Assembly (NCBI GenBank): GCA_022510705.1
Contig: JAFLSX010000009.1
Coordinates: 6,547 to 55,265 of the forward strand
Direction: 5' to 3'
DNA length: 48,719 bases
Source of the DNA: Lachnospiraceae bacterium
GTDB lineage: Bacteria; Bacillota; Clostridia; Lachnospirales; Lachnospiraceae
Shown: piece after piece, positions 42,174-48,719 of the stretch
Position numbering within the stretch: the first letter of the stretch is position 1
Layout: the number at the start of each line of letters is the position of its first letter
Notes under the pieces: generated by a model
What the model was told of the DNA's origin: nothing
The model's input: the letters and a program-made list of their open reading frames with translations, nothing else
The model's database searches: none
Program-made: the position numbers and the translations under genes

Positions 42174-42224
42174 AAAATCCACTTCCTCTTTCCTATTCTG
42201 AAATTTGTTTTTCTTTTGTTTTCC

Positions 42225-42253
42225 ATTGTAGTGCGTTCTTTTGTAGAAGTCAA
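42225..42253 (-). promoter_or_regulatory. htpG promoter
   Basis: TTGACT (42248-42253), 17-bp spacer, TACAAT (42225-42230) on the minus strand, about 52 bases before the start codon. Confidence 0.75.
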
Positions 42254-42260
42254 CAAAAAA

Positions 42261-42287
42261 TTAGCACTCGTTTGGTTTGAGTGCTAA
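42261..42287. promoter_or_regulatory. CIRCE element (HrcA operator)
   Basis: TTAGCACTC, nine-base spacer, GAGTGCTAA: a perfect match to the HrcA-binding consensus. It lies seven bases upstream of the htpG -35, rather than over or after the -10 as is more usual. It puts htpG, and probably greA, in the HrcA regulon. hrcA itself is not in the window. Confidence 0.95.
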
Positions 42288-42358
42288 TAATTCCTAATAA
42301 ATGCTCATTTTTCGGGCCTTTTGGATTTCTAAAATTTTTGTAAAGTCTCTCTGATCTG

Positions 42359-43444
42359 CTATTTCGATATAAAATATTCCTCATATACATCGAAGAAATT
42401 CTTGGTGGTCACATTTTCATCATGCAAAAAAGTAACATTTTCCCAGACTTCGTCGTTTAACTTTCTGGTCAGGGTATCCACAAAAGCATCATACTCCTCC
42501 CCAAACACCTCTTTCTTACGCTCTTCCACAATTTTCAACTTGTTTTGGTCCGTCTCTTCTCTGTCGAAGGTATTCAGACATTTGATAATATGATAACCGT
42601 ACTCATCTTCCACAATACTGCTGATCTCGTCGGTTCCCAAGTTGAAAGCAGCTTCTTCAAAAGGAGCGGTCATTTCTCCCTTTCTAAAGGAATAGGAAGC
42701 CACATTGTCCTCACTGTACTGGGCAATCAGTTCTTCAAAACTGTGGTTTCCGTCCGTAGCAAGGCCATAGGCCTCAGCTGCTCTCGCATAGGCGGCAGCC
42801 CTGGCCGATTCCGAGTAGGATACCCTCTCTCCCCGCCCGTCCGTGGTATAGGTTTTGATCAATATATGCTGGACCGTGATGGTCCGGGCTTCGTCGTCAC
42901 TGATTTCCGGGTTAATATCCCGAATAATGTGAGCATACACTTTCTCTGCCAGCGCATATTCCCCATAGAGCTGCTCGATCAATTCCGGTGTTACGCCCAT
43001 CAGCTCAATTTCCGTTTCATTTAAGGATGCATAATAGGCCTCCGCGGCCAGCTTTACCTTCTCTGACTCTGCCGCGTCCAGTTTTACATCCATAGACTCA
43101 GCCAGTAAATTCAAAGATTTTATCTGGGCAATTTTAGCCAGTACCATCTCTTTGACATTTTCCTCCAAGGTCACACCGTCCAGATCAGCCTGCCAGATCT
43201 GCGCCCCGTACACTTCCTCATACTGGTTCTGGAGAGTGGTCAAGTATACCATGACCTCCGGCAGTCTGCAGGATTTATTTTCTATTCTGAAAACTTCATC
43301 ACTGTAAAAGCCCGTGGTCAACACCACCTTAGTATTGGAGTCCTTACCGCCGCAGGCACAAAGTGATACCAACATGCAGATACCCAGTAATAATGCAAGT
43401 CCCTTTGCCGGATTCTTTTTCTTAACGTCAATATGTTTTTTCAT
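42359..43444 (-). CDS. Parvulin-type peptidyl-prolyl isomerase lipoprotein (PrsA-like)
   Basis: A 361-residue exported foldase candidate. It has a signal peptide with lipobox LCAC (Cys31), an N-terminal SurA/PrsA-like helical chaperone region (about 50-185) and a parvulin domain (about 190-305: ITVQHILIKTY, SFEELIAQYSED, APFEEAAFNLGTDEISSIVE, YGYHIIKCLNTFD). The parvulin domain is interrupted by a tyrosine/alanine-rich helix (SESARAAAYARAAEAYGLA). It probably helps folding of secreted proteins at the membrane surface. The start has GAGGAAAG upstream and lies nine bases after the SbcD-like gene. Confidence 0.88.
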   Translation of the reverse strand: MKKHIDVKKKNPAKGLALLLGICMLVSLCACGGKDSNTKVVLTTGFYSDEVFRIENKSCRLPEVMVYLTTLQNQYEEVYGAQIWQADLDGVTLEENVKEMVLAKIAQIKSLNLLAESMDVKLDAAESEKVKLAAEAYYASLNETEIELMGVTPELIEQLYGEYALAEKVYAHIIRDINPEISDDEARTITVQHILIKTYTTDGRGERVSYSESARAAAYARAAEAYGLATDGNHSFEELIAQYSEDNVASYSFRKGEMTAPFEEAAFNLGTDEISSIVEDEYGYHIIKCLNTFDREETDQNKLKIVEERKKEVFGEEYDAFVDTLTRKLNDEVWENVTFLHDENVTTKNFFDVYEEYFISK

Positions 43445-43453
43445 CTTTCCTCA

Positions 43454-44239
43454 CTATTCTTGCCGCCATCCATCCTCATGCCTAGTAAGGATCTCTGTCA
43501 TTTCCACAGAAATCTCCCCTTTTCTTTCCAATCGGATCAGATTGAGGCTTCCCGCATTTTTAGATTCATCTTGTGTAAGCGAAATGGGGCAGCCGGGATA
43601 CCATATTTCCTTGTTTCCCATTCTCTGCCGTATGCAAAGATGCCCCAGCGCCACATAATCAAATGCTCCCAGCCAAGCGGCAGGAATTTTCTCCAACCCT
43701 TGTATGGATTCCTCTTCGGCAAGTTCGGGCAGTCTCCCCTCTTCTCCTGTCACGATGCAATGAGTCAGGAGTACATGCCTGCTCATCAAATCTAACGGCA
43801 TGGGTGTAGCAGCTAATCTATCCTCCATACGGACCGGCGCATTTTCCACAAACGGCATACATACAAAGTCCACAGGCCCCCATTCGTCTTTTAATAATAC
43901 GCGTTTTAGACTTCCCGTATATTCTTCTGCTATATAAATTCCCTGTTTTTCCGTAAATCTATCCGCAAATACTGCAAAAGCACCCGCATCTTTTTCTCCG
44001 CTAATAAGGAGGAGTGCCGTTTTCTGTTCTATCAGCTCTGCAATGAAACATTCCAGCATAGCCTTTTCGTCCGCAGTAGGCTCAGCAGATGCAAACACAT
44101 CTCCCGCAAGCAGGATGGCATCCACCTTTTCTTCGCGGGCAATATTGACTATATTAGTCAACATTTTGTTTTCCCTTTCACTCCCGCTATTCGCCTTGTC
44201 TGCTCCAATATGTAAATCCGCTGTATGTAAAAGCTTCAT
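43454..44239 (-). CDS. SbcD/Mre11-like metallophosphoesterase with lost catalytic residues
   Basis: A 261-residue calcineurin-like phosphoesterase closest in pattern to SbcD/YhaO nucleases but shorter (SbcD is about 400). Metal ligands Asp8 and His10 (TADLHIG), Asp47 (LAGDVF), His160 (LLTH) and His200 (ALGH) remain. The usual GNHD motif reads GEKD (Glu82, Lys83), and the second His of GHxH is Cys202. Loss of the Asn-His pair should weaken or abolish nuclease activity. No sbcC/yhaN ATPase gene is adjacent; it precedes a parvulin lipoprotein gene. The start has GAGGGAAAGAA upstream. Confidence 0.82.
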   Translation of the reverse strand: MKLLHTADLHIGADKANSGSERENKMLTNIVNIAREEKVDAILLAGDVFASAEPTADEKAMLECFIAELIEQKTALLLISGEKDAGAFAVFADRFTEKQGIYIAEEYTGSLKRVLLKDEWGPVDFVCMPFVENAPVRMEDRLAATPMPLDLMSRHVLLTHCIVTGEEGRLPELAEEESIQGLEKIPAAWLGAFDYVALGHLCIRQRMGNKEIWYPGCPISLTQDESKNAGSLNLIRLERKGEISVEMTEILTRHEDGWRQE

Positions 44240-44259
44240 TTCTTTCCCTCACTCTTTCT

Positions 44260-44288
44260 ATTGTATCCCAATAAAAAATATCCCGCAA
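44260..44288 (-). promoter_or_regulatory. Promoter of the SbcD-like gene, nested in the ilvE terminator
   Basis: TTGCGG (44283-44288), 17-bp spacer, TACAAT (44260-44265), minus strand. The -35 is formed by the descending arm of the ilvE terminator hairpin. Confidence 0.5.
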
Positions 44289-44327
44289 GGCATTCCGGCA
44301 AATTTACCGTCACCCATGCGGGATATT
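44273..44327 (-). terminator. Terminator after ilvE
   Basis: Eleven-bp stem AATATCCCGCA / TGCGGGATATT with a long, partly paired loop, followed on the minus strand by a run of T (44273-44278). Confidence 0.8.
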
Positions 44328-44337
44328 GATTCTTCGT

Positions 44338-45363
44338 CTATTCAATCACATGAATCCAGCCTTTAGGCGCTTCGATGCGTCCCATCTGGATACCTGTCAG
44401 GGTCTCGTAGAGCCTCTTGATCACAGGACCCATCTCGCTCATACCGCTGGGCAGGCAGATCTCGTTGCCGTGATCTACGATCTTGCCTACGGGAGAGATA
44501 ACGGCTGCCGTTCCACAGAGACCGCATTCCGCCATGTCTTTTAACTCGTCCTTGAATACCTCTCTCTCTTCTACCTCCAAGTCTAAATACTCTTTGGCAA
44601 CATGCAGCAGGGAACGTCTGGTAATAGAAGGCAGGATACTGTCTGACTTCGGGGTTACTACCTTTCCGTCCTTTGTAACAAACAGGAAATTCGCTCCTCC
44701 GGTTTCCTCCACCTTGGTTCTGGTGGCAGGATCTAAGTACATATTCTCATCGTAGCCTTCCTGATGAGCCGTCACAATCGCATGCAGGCTCATGGCATAA
44801 TTAAGGCCTGCCTTAATATTACCGGTACCGTGAGGTGCAGCACGATCAAAATCGCTAACCTTTATTGTCAACGGTTTTACCCCGCCTTTAAAATAGGGAC
44901 CTACGGGTGTACAGAAAATGCGGAACTGATACTCATCCGCAGGTTTCACACCGATAACCGGATTGCTGCCAAACATGTATGGTCTGATATAGAGTGTAGC
45001 ACCGGAACCGTAAGGAGGCACATAAGCTGCATTTGCCTTTACCACCTCAGAAACCGCCACAACAAATCTATCCTTATCAAATACGGGCATCTCAAGTCGC
45101 TTAGCTGAACTTTCCAATCTGTCTGCATTCAGATCAGGACGGAAAGTTACAATATGGCCGTCCTCTGTTGTATAGGCCTTTAAACCTTCAAATATTGTCT
45201 GGGCATACTGGAGTACGCCGGCACATTCACTTATTATTATATTGGCATCATCAATCAGCGCACCTTCGTCCCATGCGCCATTCTTATAATTGGACACATA
45301 CCTCTTATCGGTCTTCACATAACCGAAGCCTAAGTTAGCCCAATCAATATTTTTCTTTTCCAT
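44338..45363 (-). CDS. ilvE: Branched-chain amino acid aminotransferase
   Basis: PLP-dependent transamination of leucine, isoleucine and valine with 2-oxoglutarate. The 341-residue protein (class IV aminotransferase, BCAT type II) shows NYKNGAWDEGALIDDANIII, the catalytic Lys region HGTGNIKAGLNYAMSLHAIV, EETGGANFLFVTKDGKVVTP and CGTAAVISPVGKI. ATG 45363 has AAGGAAG upstream; the in-frame 77-codon extension overlaps folA and is rejected. It has its own promoter and terminator, so it forms a single-gene unit. No T-box leader is present. Confidence 0.95.
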   Translation of the reverse strand: MEKKNIDWANLGFGYVKTDKRYVSNYKNGAWDEGALIDDANIIISECAGVLQYAQTIFEGLKAYTTEDGHIVTFRPDLNADRLESSAKRLEMPVFDKDRFVVAVSEVVKANAAYVPPYGSGATLYIRPYMFGSNPVIGVKPADEYQFRIFCTPVGPYFKGGVKPLTIKVSDFDRAAPHGTGNIKAGLNYAMSLHAIVTAHQEGYDENMYLDPATRTKVEETGGANFLFVTKDGKVVTPKSDSILPSITRRSLLHVAKEYLDLEVEEREVFKDELKDMAECGLCGTAAVISPVGKIVDHGNEICLPSGMSEMGPVIKRLYETLTGIQMGRIEAPKGWIHVIE

Positions 45364-45397
45364 GCTACCGCTTCCTTTCCCTGTTGGTTTTAATACA

Positions 45398-45425
45398 TTA
45401 TTATCCTTTTTAAAATAAAAGTCAA
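45398..45425 (-). promoter_or_regulatory. ilvE promoter
   Basis: TTGACT (45420-45425), 16-bp spacer, TAATAA (45398-45403) on the minus strand; the short leader (about 30 bases) leaves no room for a riboswitch. Confidence 0.65.
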
Positions 45426-45463
45426 CACTTTTGCGTGCTGAATCAGTAAAGCAATTCTGTTCC

Positions 45464-45973
45464 TTATTCTGCCCGGGTACGTCTGTACTTTCTGAAATAA
45501 TAGGTAATGTCAAAATAGGTCTGCTCGTCACTCTCTTCCGCCAGTTCCCATTCATCACTTTTATCCAGATTTTCCAGATAAGTATCCGCCGCATAGGCTT
45601 TTTCCACCATGGTCACATAGGCGGTATCGCAGCAGGGAAGCAGCTGTTTGTATACTCTGTTCCCGCCGCAGACAAAAACCTCCCGGCCCCCCGCTTTCTT
45701 CAATTCTTCCTGCAGTTCTTTTTTTAACTCCTCCAGACCATGTACGGTTTTTGCACCCTTGACAGAGAATGCCTTATTAGCGGACAGTATAATATTCTCC
45801 CTGCCGTAAAGGGGCTGACCCTGCGGCATGGCCTGCAGGGTCTTTCTGCCCATCACAATTATGCCTCCCGCGGTAAGCTGCTGCAGATGACGCTGCACAG
45901 CCGGAATCTGCACCAACTGTTTCTCTCCCTTTCCTATAGCCCAGTTTTCATCCACTGTCACGATCAGATTCAT
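45464..45973 (-). CDS. folA: Dihydrofolate reductase
   Basis: Reduces dihydrofolate with NADPH, regenerating the cofactor oxidised by thymidylate synthase. The 169-residue protein has VDENWAIGKGEKQLVQIPAV (Met20-loop region and active site), GGIIVMGRKTLQAMP and the NADPH-binding VFVCGGNRVYKQLLP. The usual catalytic LPW..P..D..HF segment is modified (QLVQIPAVQRHLQQLT), so the active-site acidic residue is not obvious. ATG 45973 is the natural start, with a weak GAAAGAAG site. It follows thyA after 34 bases. Confidence 0.92.
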   Translation of the reverse strand: MNLIVTVDENWAIGKGEKQLVQIPAVQRHLQQLTAGGIIVMGRKTLQAMPQGQPLYGRENIILSANKAFSVKGAKTVHGLEELKKELQEELKKAGGREVFVCGGNRVYKQLLPCCDTAYVTMVEKAYAADTYLENLDKSDEWELAEESDEQTYFDITYYFRKYRRTRAE

Positions 45974-46007
45974 GCTTCTTTCACACTTTCTTTCACTTGT
46001 TTTTTCA

Positions 46008-46856
46008 TTATATTGCAATGGGAATATTCTCTATCTGGGGACCGAACTCGTACCCTTCCACCTTCACGTCATTGCGGGTGAACTCATAAAAATCATGGAT
46101 ATCGGGGTTTAACCAAAACTTCGGCGCAGGTTTAGACTCTCTGGCAATCAACTCCCGGATAATAGGAATATGCCTGTCATAGATATGTGCATCCGCGATC
46201 ACATGCACCAGCTCTCCTGCCTGCATATCACATACCTGTGCCAGCATATGCACCAATACCGCATACTGCACCACATTCCAATTGTTCGCCGCCAGCACGT
46301 CCTGAGAACGCTGATTTAAAATGGCATTGAGGGTCAACTTCTCCTCCCCTTTTTTCTGTGTCACATTGAAGGTCATACTATAGGCACAGGGGTAGAGATT
46401 CATCTCGTGCAGATCCTGATGCACATAGATATTGGTCATGATCCTTCTGGAGAAGGGGTTGTTCTTTAAATCGTAAATGACCCTGTCCACCTGATCCATC
46501 ATGCCTTCCTTATACTGATGTTTCACGCCCAATTGATAACCGTAAGCCTTTCCAATGGAGCCATCCTCATCAGCCCACTCGTCCCAGATGTGGCTATGCA
46601 GATCATGGATGTTGTTGGATTTTTGCTGCCATATCCAGAGCATCTCATCGGTAGCACTCTTTAGGGCAGTCTTTCTCAGGGTCAGAATGGGAAATTCCTC
46701 CGCCAGATCATAGCGGTTCACCACACCGAATTTTTTAATGGTATAGGCCGGGGTGCCATCCTCCCAGCGGGGTCTGACCTTCTCCCCTTCCGTACTGGTT
46801 CCGTTCTCTAAAATGTCCCGGCACATGTCTATAAAAATGCTGTCCGCACGGCTCAT
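46008..46856 (-). CDS. thyA: Thymidylate synthase
   Basis: Methylates dUMP to dTMP with methylene-tetrahydrofolate. The 282-residue protein has the nucleophilic cysteine in MNLYPCAYSMTFNV, the NQRSQDVLAANNWNVVQYAV segment and the HVIADAHIYDRHI substrate-binding region. The length is between the E. coli (264) and Bacillus forms. The start has AGGAGGAGCAGGC upstream. thyA-folA form a functional pair: ThyA makes the dihydrofolate that FolA reduces. Confidence 0.95.
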   Translation of the reverse strand: MSRADSIFIDMCRDILENGTSTEGEKVRPRWEDGTPAYTIKKFGVVNRYDLAEEFPILTLRKTALKSATDEMLWIWQQKSNNIHDLHSHIWDEWADEDGSIGKAYGYQLGVKHQYKEGMMDQVDRVIYDLKNNPFSRRIMTNIYVHQDLHEMNLYPCAYSMTFNVTQKKGEEKLTLNAILNQRSQDVLAANNWNVVQYAVLVHMLAQVCDMQAGELVHVIADAHIYDRHIPIIRELIARESKPAPKFWLNPDIHDFYEFTRNDVKVEGYEFGPQIENIPIAI

Positions 46857-46934
46857 GCCTGCTCCTCCTTCTTTTCATCTATTTGCGGTATCATACGATG
46901 CAGATTTTCTGACACGGCTTATGCGAATGCTTTC

Positions 46935-48533
46935 CTATGATTCCCATTTATCACAGAGGGAGATAATCTGGTCCGCAAATCTTGCCAGATCCTTATTGCT
47001 GTTACCCTCTTTTTTCTTAATAAGAGCAAGCAGCCTCTGTCCTGCCGCCAGCAGCCTAGCATAGACGCCATTTGCAGGTATATCTTTCTTCTTAACGGGA
47101 ATGGGCTCGGCTTCATACTCCAGCTTTCCGGTTGCTAAATTGAATACCGTTCCACTGTAGGGTGCATAGGCCTTAATGCCATGCTCCACCATTAAACACT
47201 CCACAAAGGAAGCGCAGACGCTGTCCTCTCCGTGTACCACAAAAACCTTGCGGGGCTTTTCTTTAAAGGAGGTCACCCACTCAATCAGACCGTTCTTGTC
47301 CGCATGTCCGCTCAGACCTACAATTCTGCAGATTTTAGCCCGTACTTCGATGGGTTCGCCAAAAAGCTTCACTTCCTTCGCGCCCTCTACGATAGCCCGG
47401 CCCAGGGTACCCACTGACTGGTAGCCTACAAACAGAATGGACGACTCCGGCCGCCAGAGATTGTGTTTTAAATGATGTCTGATACGCCCTGCCTCGCACA
47501 TGCCGGATGCAGAAATAATGACCTTGGGCGTGGACTCAAAATTGATTTCTTTGGATTCATCGCTGGTAATGGACAGCTTCAGTCCCGGGAAAGAAATGGG
47601 ATTGATACCCTGCTTTACCAATTCCAGCGCCTCTCCGTCAAAGCAGGTCCACTCATTGTCCTGAAATACGGAAGTTGCCCGGACTGCCATAGGACTGTCC
47701 ACATATACAGGGAAGTCATCATGTCCCTTAATAAGTTTATCCGCTTTTATTTTTCTGATAAAAAACAGAATCTCCTGGGTTCTGCCCACTGCAAAAGAGG
47801 GAATTACCACATTGCCGCCTTTGTCAAAGGTCTCCTGTATGATCTTTGCCAGTTCCGTTACATAGTCTGGACGGTCCACGCCATGGAGCCTGTCTCCGTA
47901 GGTGCTTTCCATCACCACGTAATCAGCCTCTTCCGTAAAGCTGGGATTCTTTAATAAAGGCTGATTCTTGTTTCCGATATCTCCGGAGAAAACCACCTTC
48001 TTTTGCACGCCATCCTCTTCAAGCCAGACCTCAATGCTGGCGGACCCCAAAAGATGTCCGATATCCGTAAAGCGGATATGGATTCCTTCGCACAGTTCAA
48101 TCTTATGTCCATAGCGGCAGGGTACAATATTTTTTAACAGCCCTTCCGTATCTTCCATGGTGTATTCCGGCACTACCAGGGGCTCCCCTGCTCTTCGTTT
48201 TGCCTTACGGTTCTTCCACTCCGCCTCCATAGCCTGTATATGCGCACAGTCACGCAGCATAATATCGCAGAGTTCCGCAGATGCCTCTGTGGTGAAGACC
48301 TTGCCCCGAAATCCCTTTGCATATAAAAGCGGCAGCATACCCGAATGATCTATATGGGCATGGGTCAGCAGCACATAGTCCACACAGGCTTCCTCCACCG
48401 GCAGTTTCGCATTTTCAAATACATTGATACCCTGCTCCATGCCGTAGTCCACAAGAATGGTCTTTCCGCAAGCCTCTATACAGTGACAGCTTCCTGTTAC
48501 CTCATGGTCTGCTCCGATAAATGTAAGTTTCAT
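46935..48533 (-). CDS. MBL-fold/beta-CASP RNA-processing exonuclease-like protein
   Basis: A 532-residue metallo-beta-lactamase protein of the CPSF/Ysh1-like group. Motif 1-4 are intact: LTHAHIDHSGMLPLL (HxHxDH), the later His in DIGHLLGSAS, and Asp in VVFSGDIGNK. The beta-CASP part contains PVYVDSPMAVRAT, IISASGMCEAGRIRHHLKHN and the terminal HADKNGLIEW and VVHGED motifs. A C-terminal helical tail (about 475-532) follows. RNA is the likely substrate by family. ATG 48533 has GGGTGGGGATC upstream; the ten-codon longer frame is rejected. Confidence 0.9.
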   Translation of the reverse strand: MKLTFIGADHEVTGSCHCIEACGKTILVDYGMEQGINVFENAKLPVEEACVDYVLLTHAHIDHSGMLPLLYAKGFRGKVFTTEASAELCDIMLRDCAHIQAMEAEWKNRKAKRRAGEPLVVPEYTMEDTEGLLKNIVPCRYGHKIELCEGIHIRFTDIGHLLGSASIEVWLEEDGVQKKVVFSGDIGNKNQPLLKNPSFTEEADYVVMESTYGDRLHGVDRPDYVTELAKIIQETFDKGGNVVIPSFAVGRTQEILFFIRKIKADKLIKGHDDFPVYVDSPMAVRATSVFQDNEWTCFDGEALELVKQGINPISFPGLKLSITSDESKEINFESTPKVIISASGMCEAGRIRHHLKHNLWRPESSILFVGYQSVGTLGRAIVEGAKEVKLFGEPIEVRAKICRIVGLSGHADKNGLIEWVTSFKEKPRKVFVVHGEDSVCASFVECLMVEHGIKAYAPYSGTVFNLATGKLEYEAEPIPVKKKDIPANGVYARLLAAGQRLLALIKKKEGNSNKDLARFADQIISLCDKWES

Positions 48534-48591
48534 CTTGATCCCCACCCTTTCTTTACACTGCATACTTTTCTGTCAATAAATAGCTATCCTT

Positions 48592-48620
48592 ATTGTATCA
48601 TAAGATGCGCCTTTACTCAA
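48592..48620 (-). promoter_or_regulatory. Promoter of the MBL/beta-CASP gene
   Basis: TTGAGT (48615-48620), 17-bp spacer, TACAAT (48592-48597) on the minus strand, directly after the tRNA terminator. Confidence 0.6.
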
Positions 48621-48622
48621 AT

Positions 48623-48652
48623 AAAAAAGGATTCTGCTATGCAGAATCCTTT
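48623..48652 (-). terminator. Terminator after tRNA-Gly
   Basis: Stem AAAGGATTCTGC / GCAGAATCCTTT with loop ATA, followed by further T on the minus strand. Confidence 0.85.
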
Positions 48653-48664
48653 GGCATAAAAAAG

Positions 48665-48719
<55 letters not shown>

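Noticed and set aside
45364-45463. T-box leader ahead of ilvE
   Set aside because: The promoter leaves only about 30 bases of leader, far too short, and no T-box sequence is present.
45364-45594. In-frame 77-codon N-terminal extension of ilvE
   Set aside because: It covers the ilvE promoter and overlaps folA; the family start MEKKNIDW at 45363 has a good ribosome binding site.

Overview
The window looks like chromosomal core sequence from a Gram-positive Clostridia bacterium, most likely a Lachnospiraceae member. The grounds are gene order (tig-clpP-clpX-lon-engB; rho-rpmE-yqhQ-prmC-prfA), purine-rich ribosome binding sites, lipoproteins with Gram-positive signal peptides, HrcA/CIRCE heat-shock control, a VanZ-like and an AI-2E/YtvI-like membrane protein, and a four-gene block carrying what I recognise as DUF5716/DUF5717 proteins, which I associate with this family. 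The assignment is inference from gene content; there is no rRNA in the window. About 46 protein genes and one partial tRNA are supported, most on the minus strand. I see no insertion sequence, prophage or CRISPR array.

Layout. 1-6263 (minus): rho, rpmE, a DUF1385 membrane protein, prmC, prfA, a GNAT acetyltransferase, then larB and the start of larC (nickel-pincer cofactor synthesis). 6264-6655 is a regulatory island between rho and mntP: a rho promoter overlapping a perfect 14-bp palindrome, and a consensus promoter driving a yybP-ykoY manganese riboswitch ahead of mntP. 7254-9383: an OmpR-family regulator with a degenerate receiver, preceded by three 7-mers at exact 11-bp spacing, then an ECF sigma/anti-sigma-like pair. 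9476-18444: lon-engB-AI-2E-truA-vanZ, and tig, clpP, clpX (protein quality control). 18547-22259: a lipoprotein plus fused permease-ATPase ABC importer, and methionine aminopeptidase. 22423-23944 (plus): a LysR regulator and a HAD phosphatase. 23959-29360: purC-purF-purB and purA, the latter with a candidate attenuator leader.

29464-36372 is the most unusual block: four overlapping or near-overlapping minus-strand genes under one extended -10 promoter. They encode a 1187-residue repeat scaffold (DUF5717-like), an actin/Hsp70-fold-like protein (DUF5716-like), a TPR-like protein and a coiled-coil protein with two central membrane segments. No function is known to me; the architecture suggests an ATPase-scaffold-membrane assembly. 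It faces a plus-strand SpoIID-like/peptidoglycan-binding protein that lacks a signal peptide.

37792-48719: an HD-domain protein, DegV, htpG-greA under a promoter with a perfect CIRCE element, a parvulin lipoprotein, an SbcD-like protein that has lost catalytic residues, ilvE, folA, thyA, an MBL/beta-CASP RNase-like protein, and the 3' part of a tRNA-Gly(GCC).
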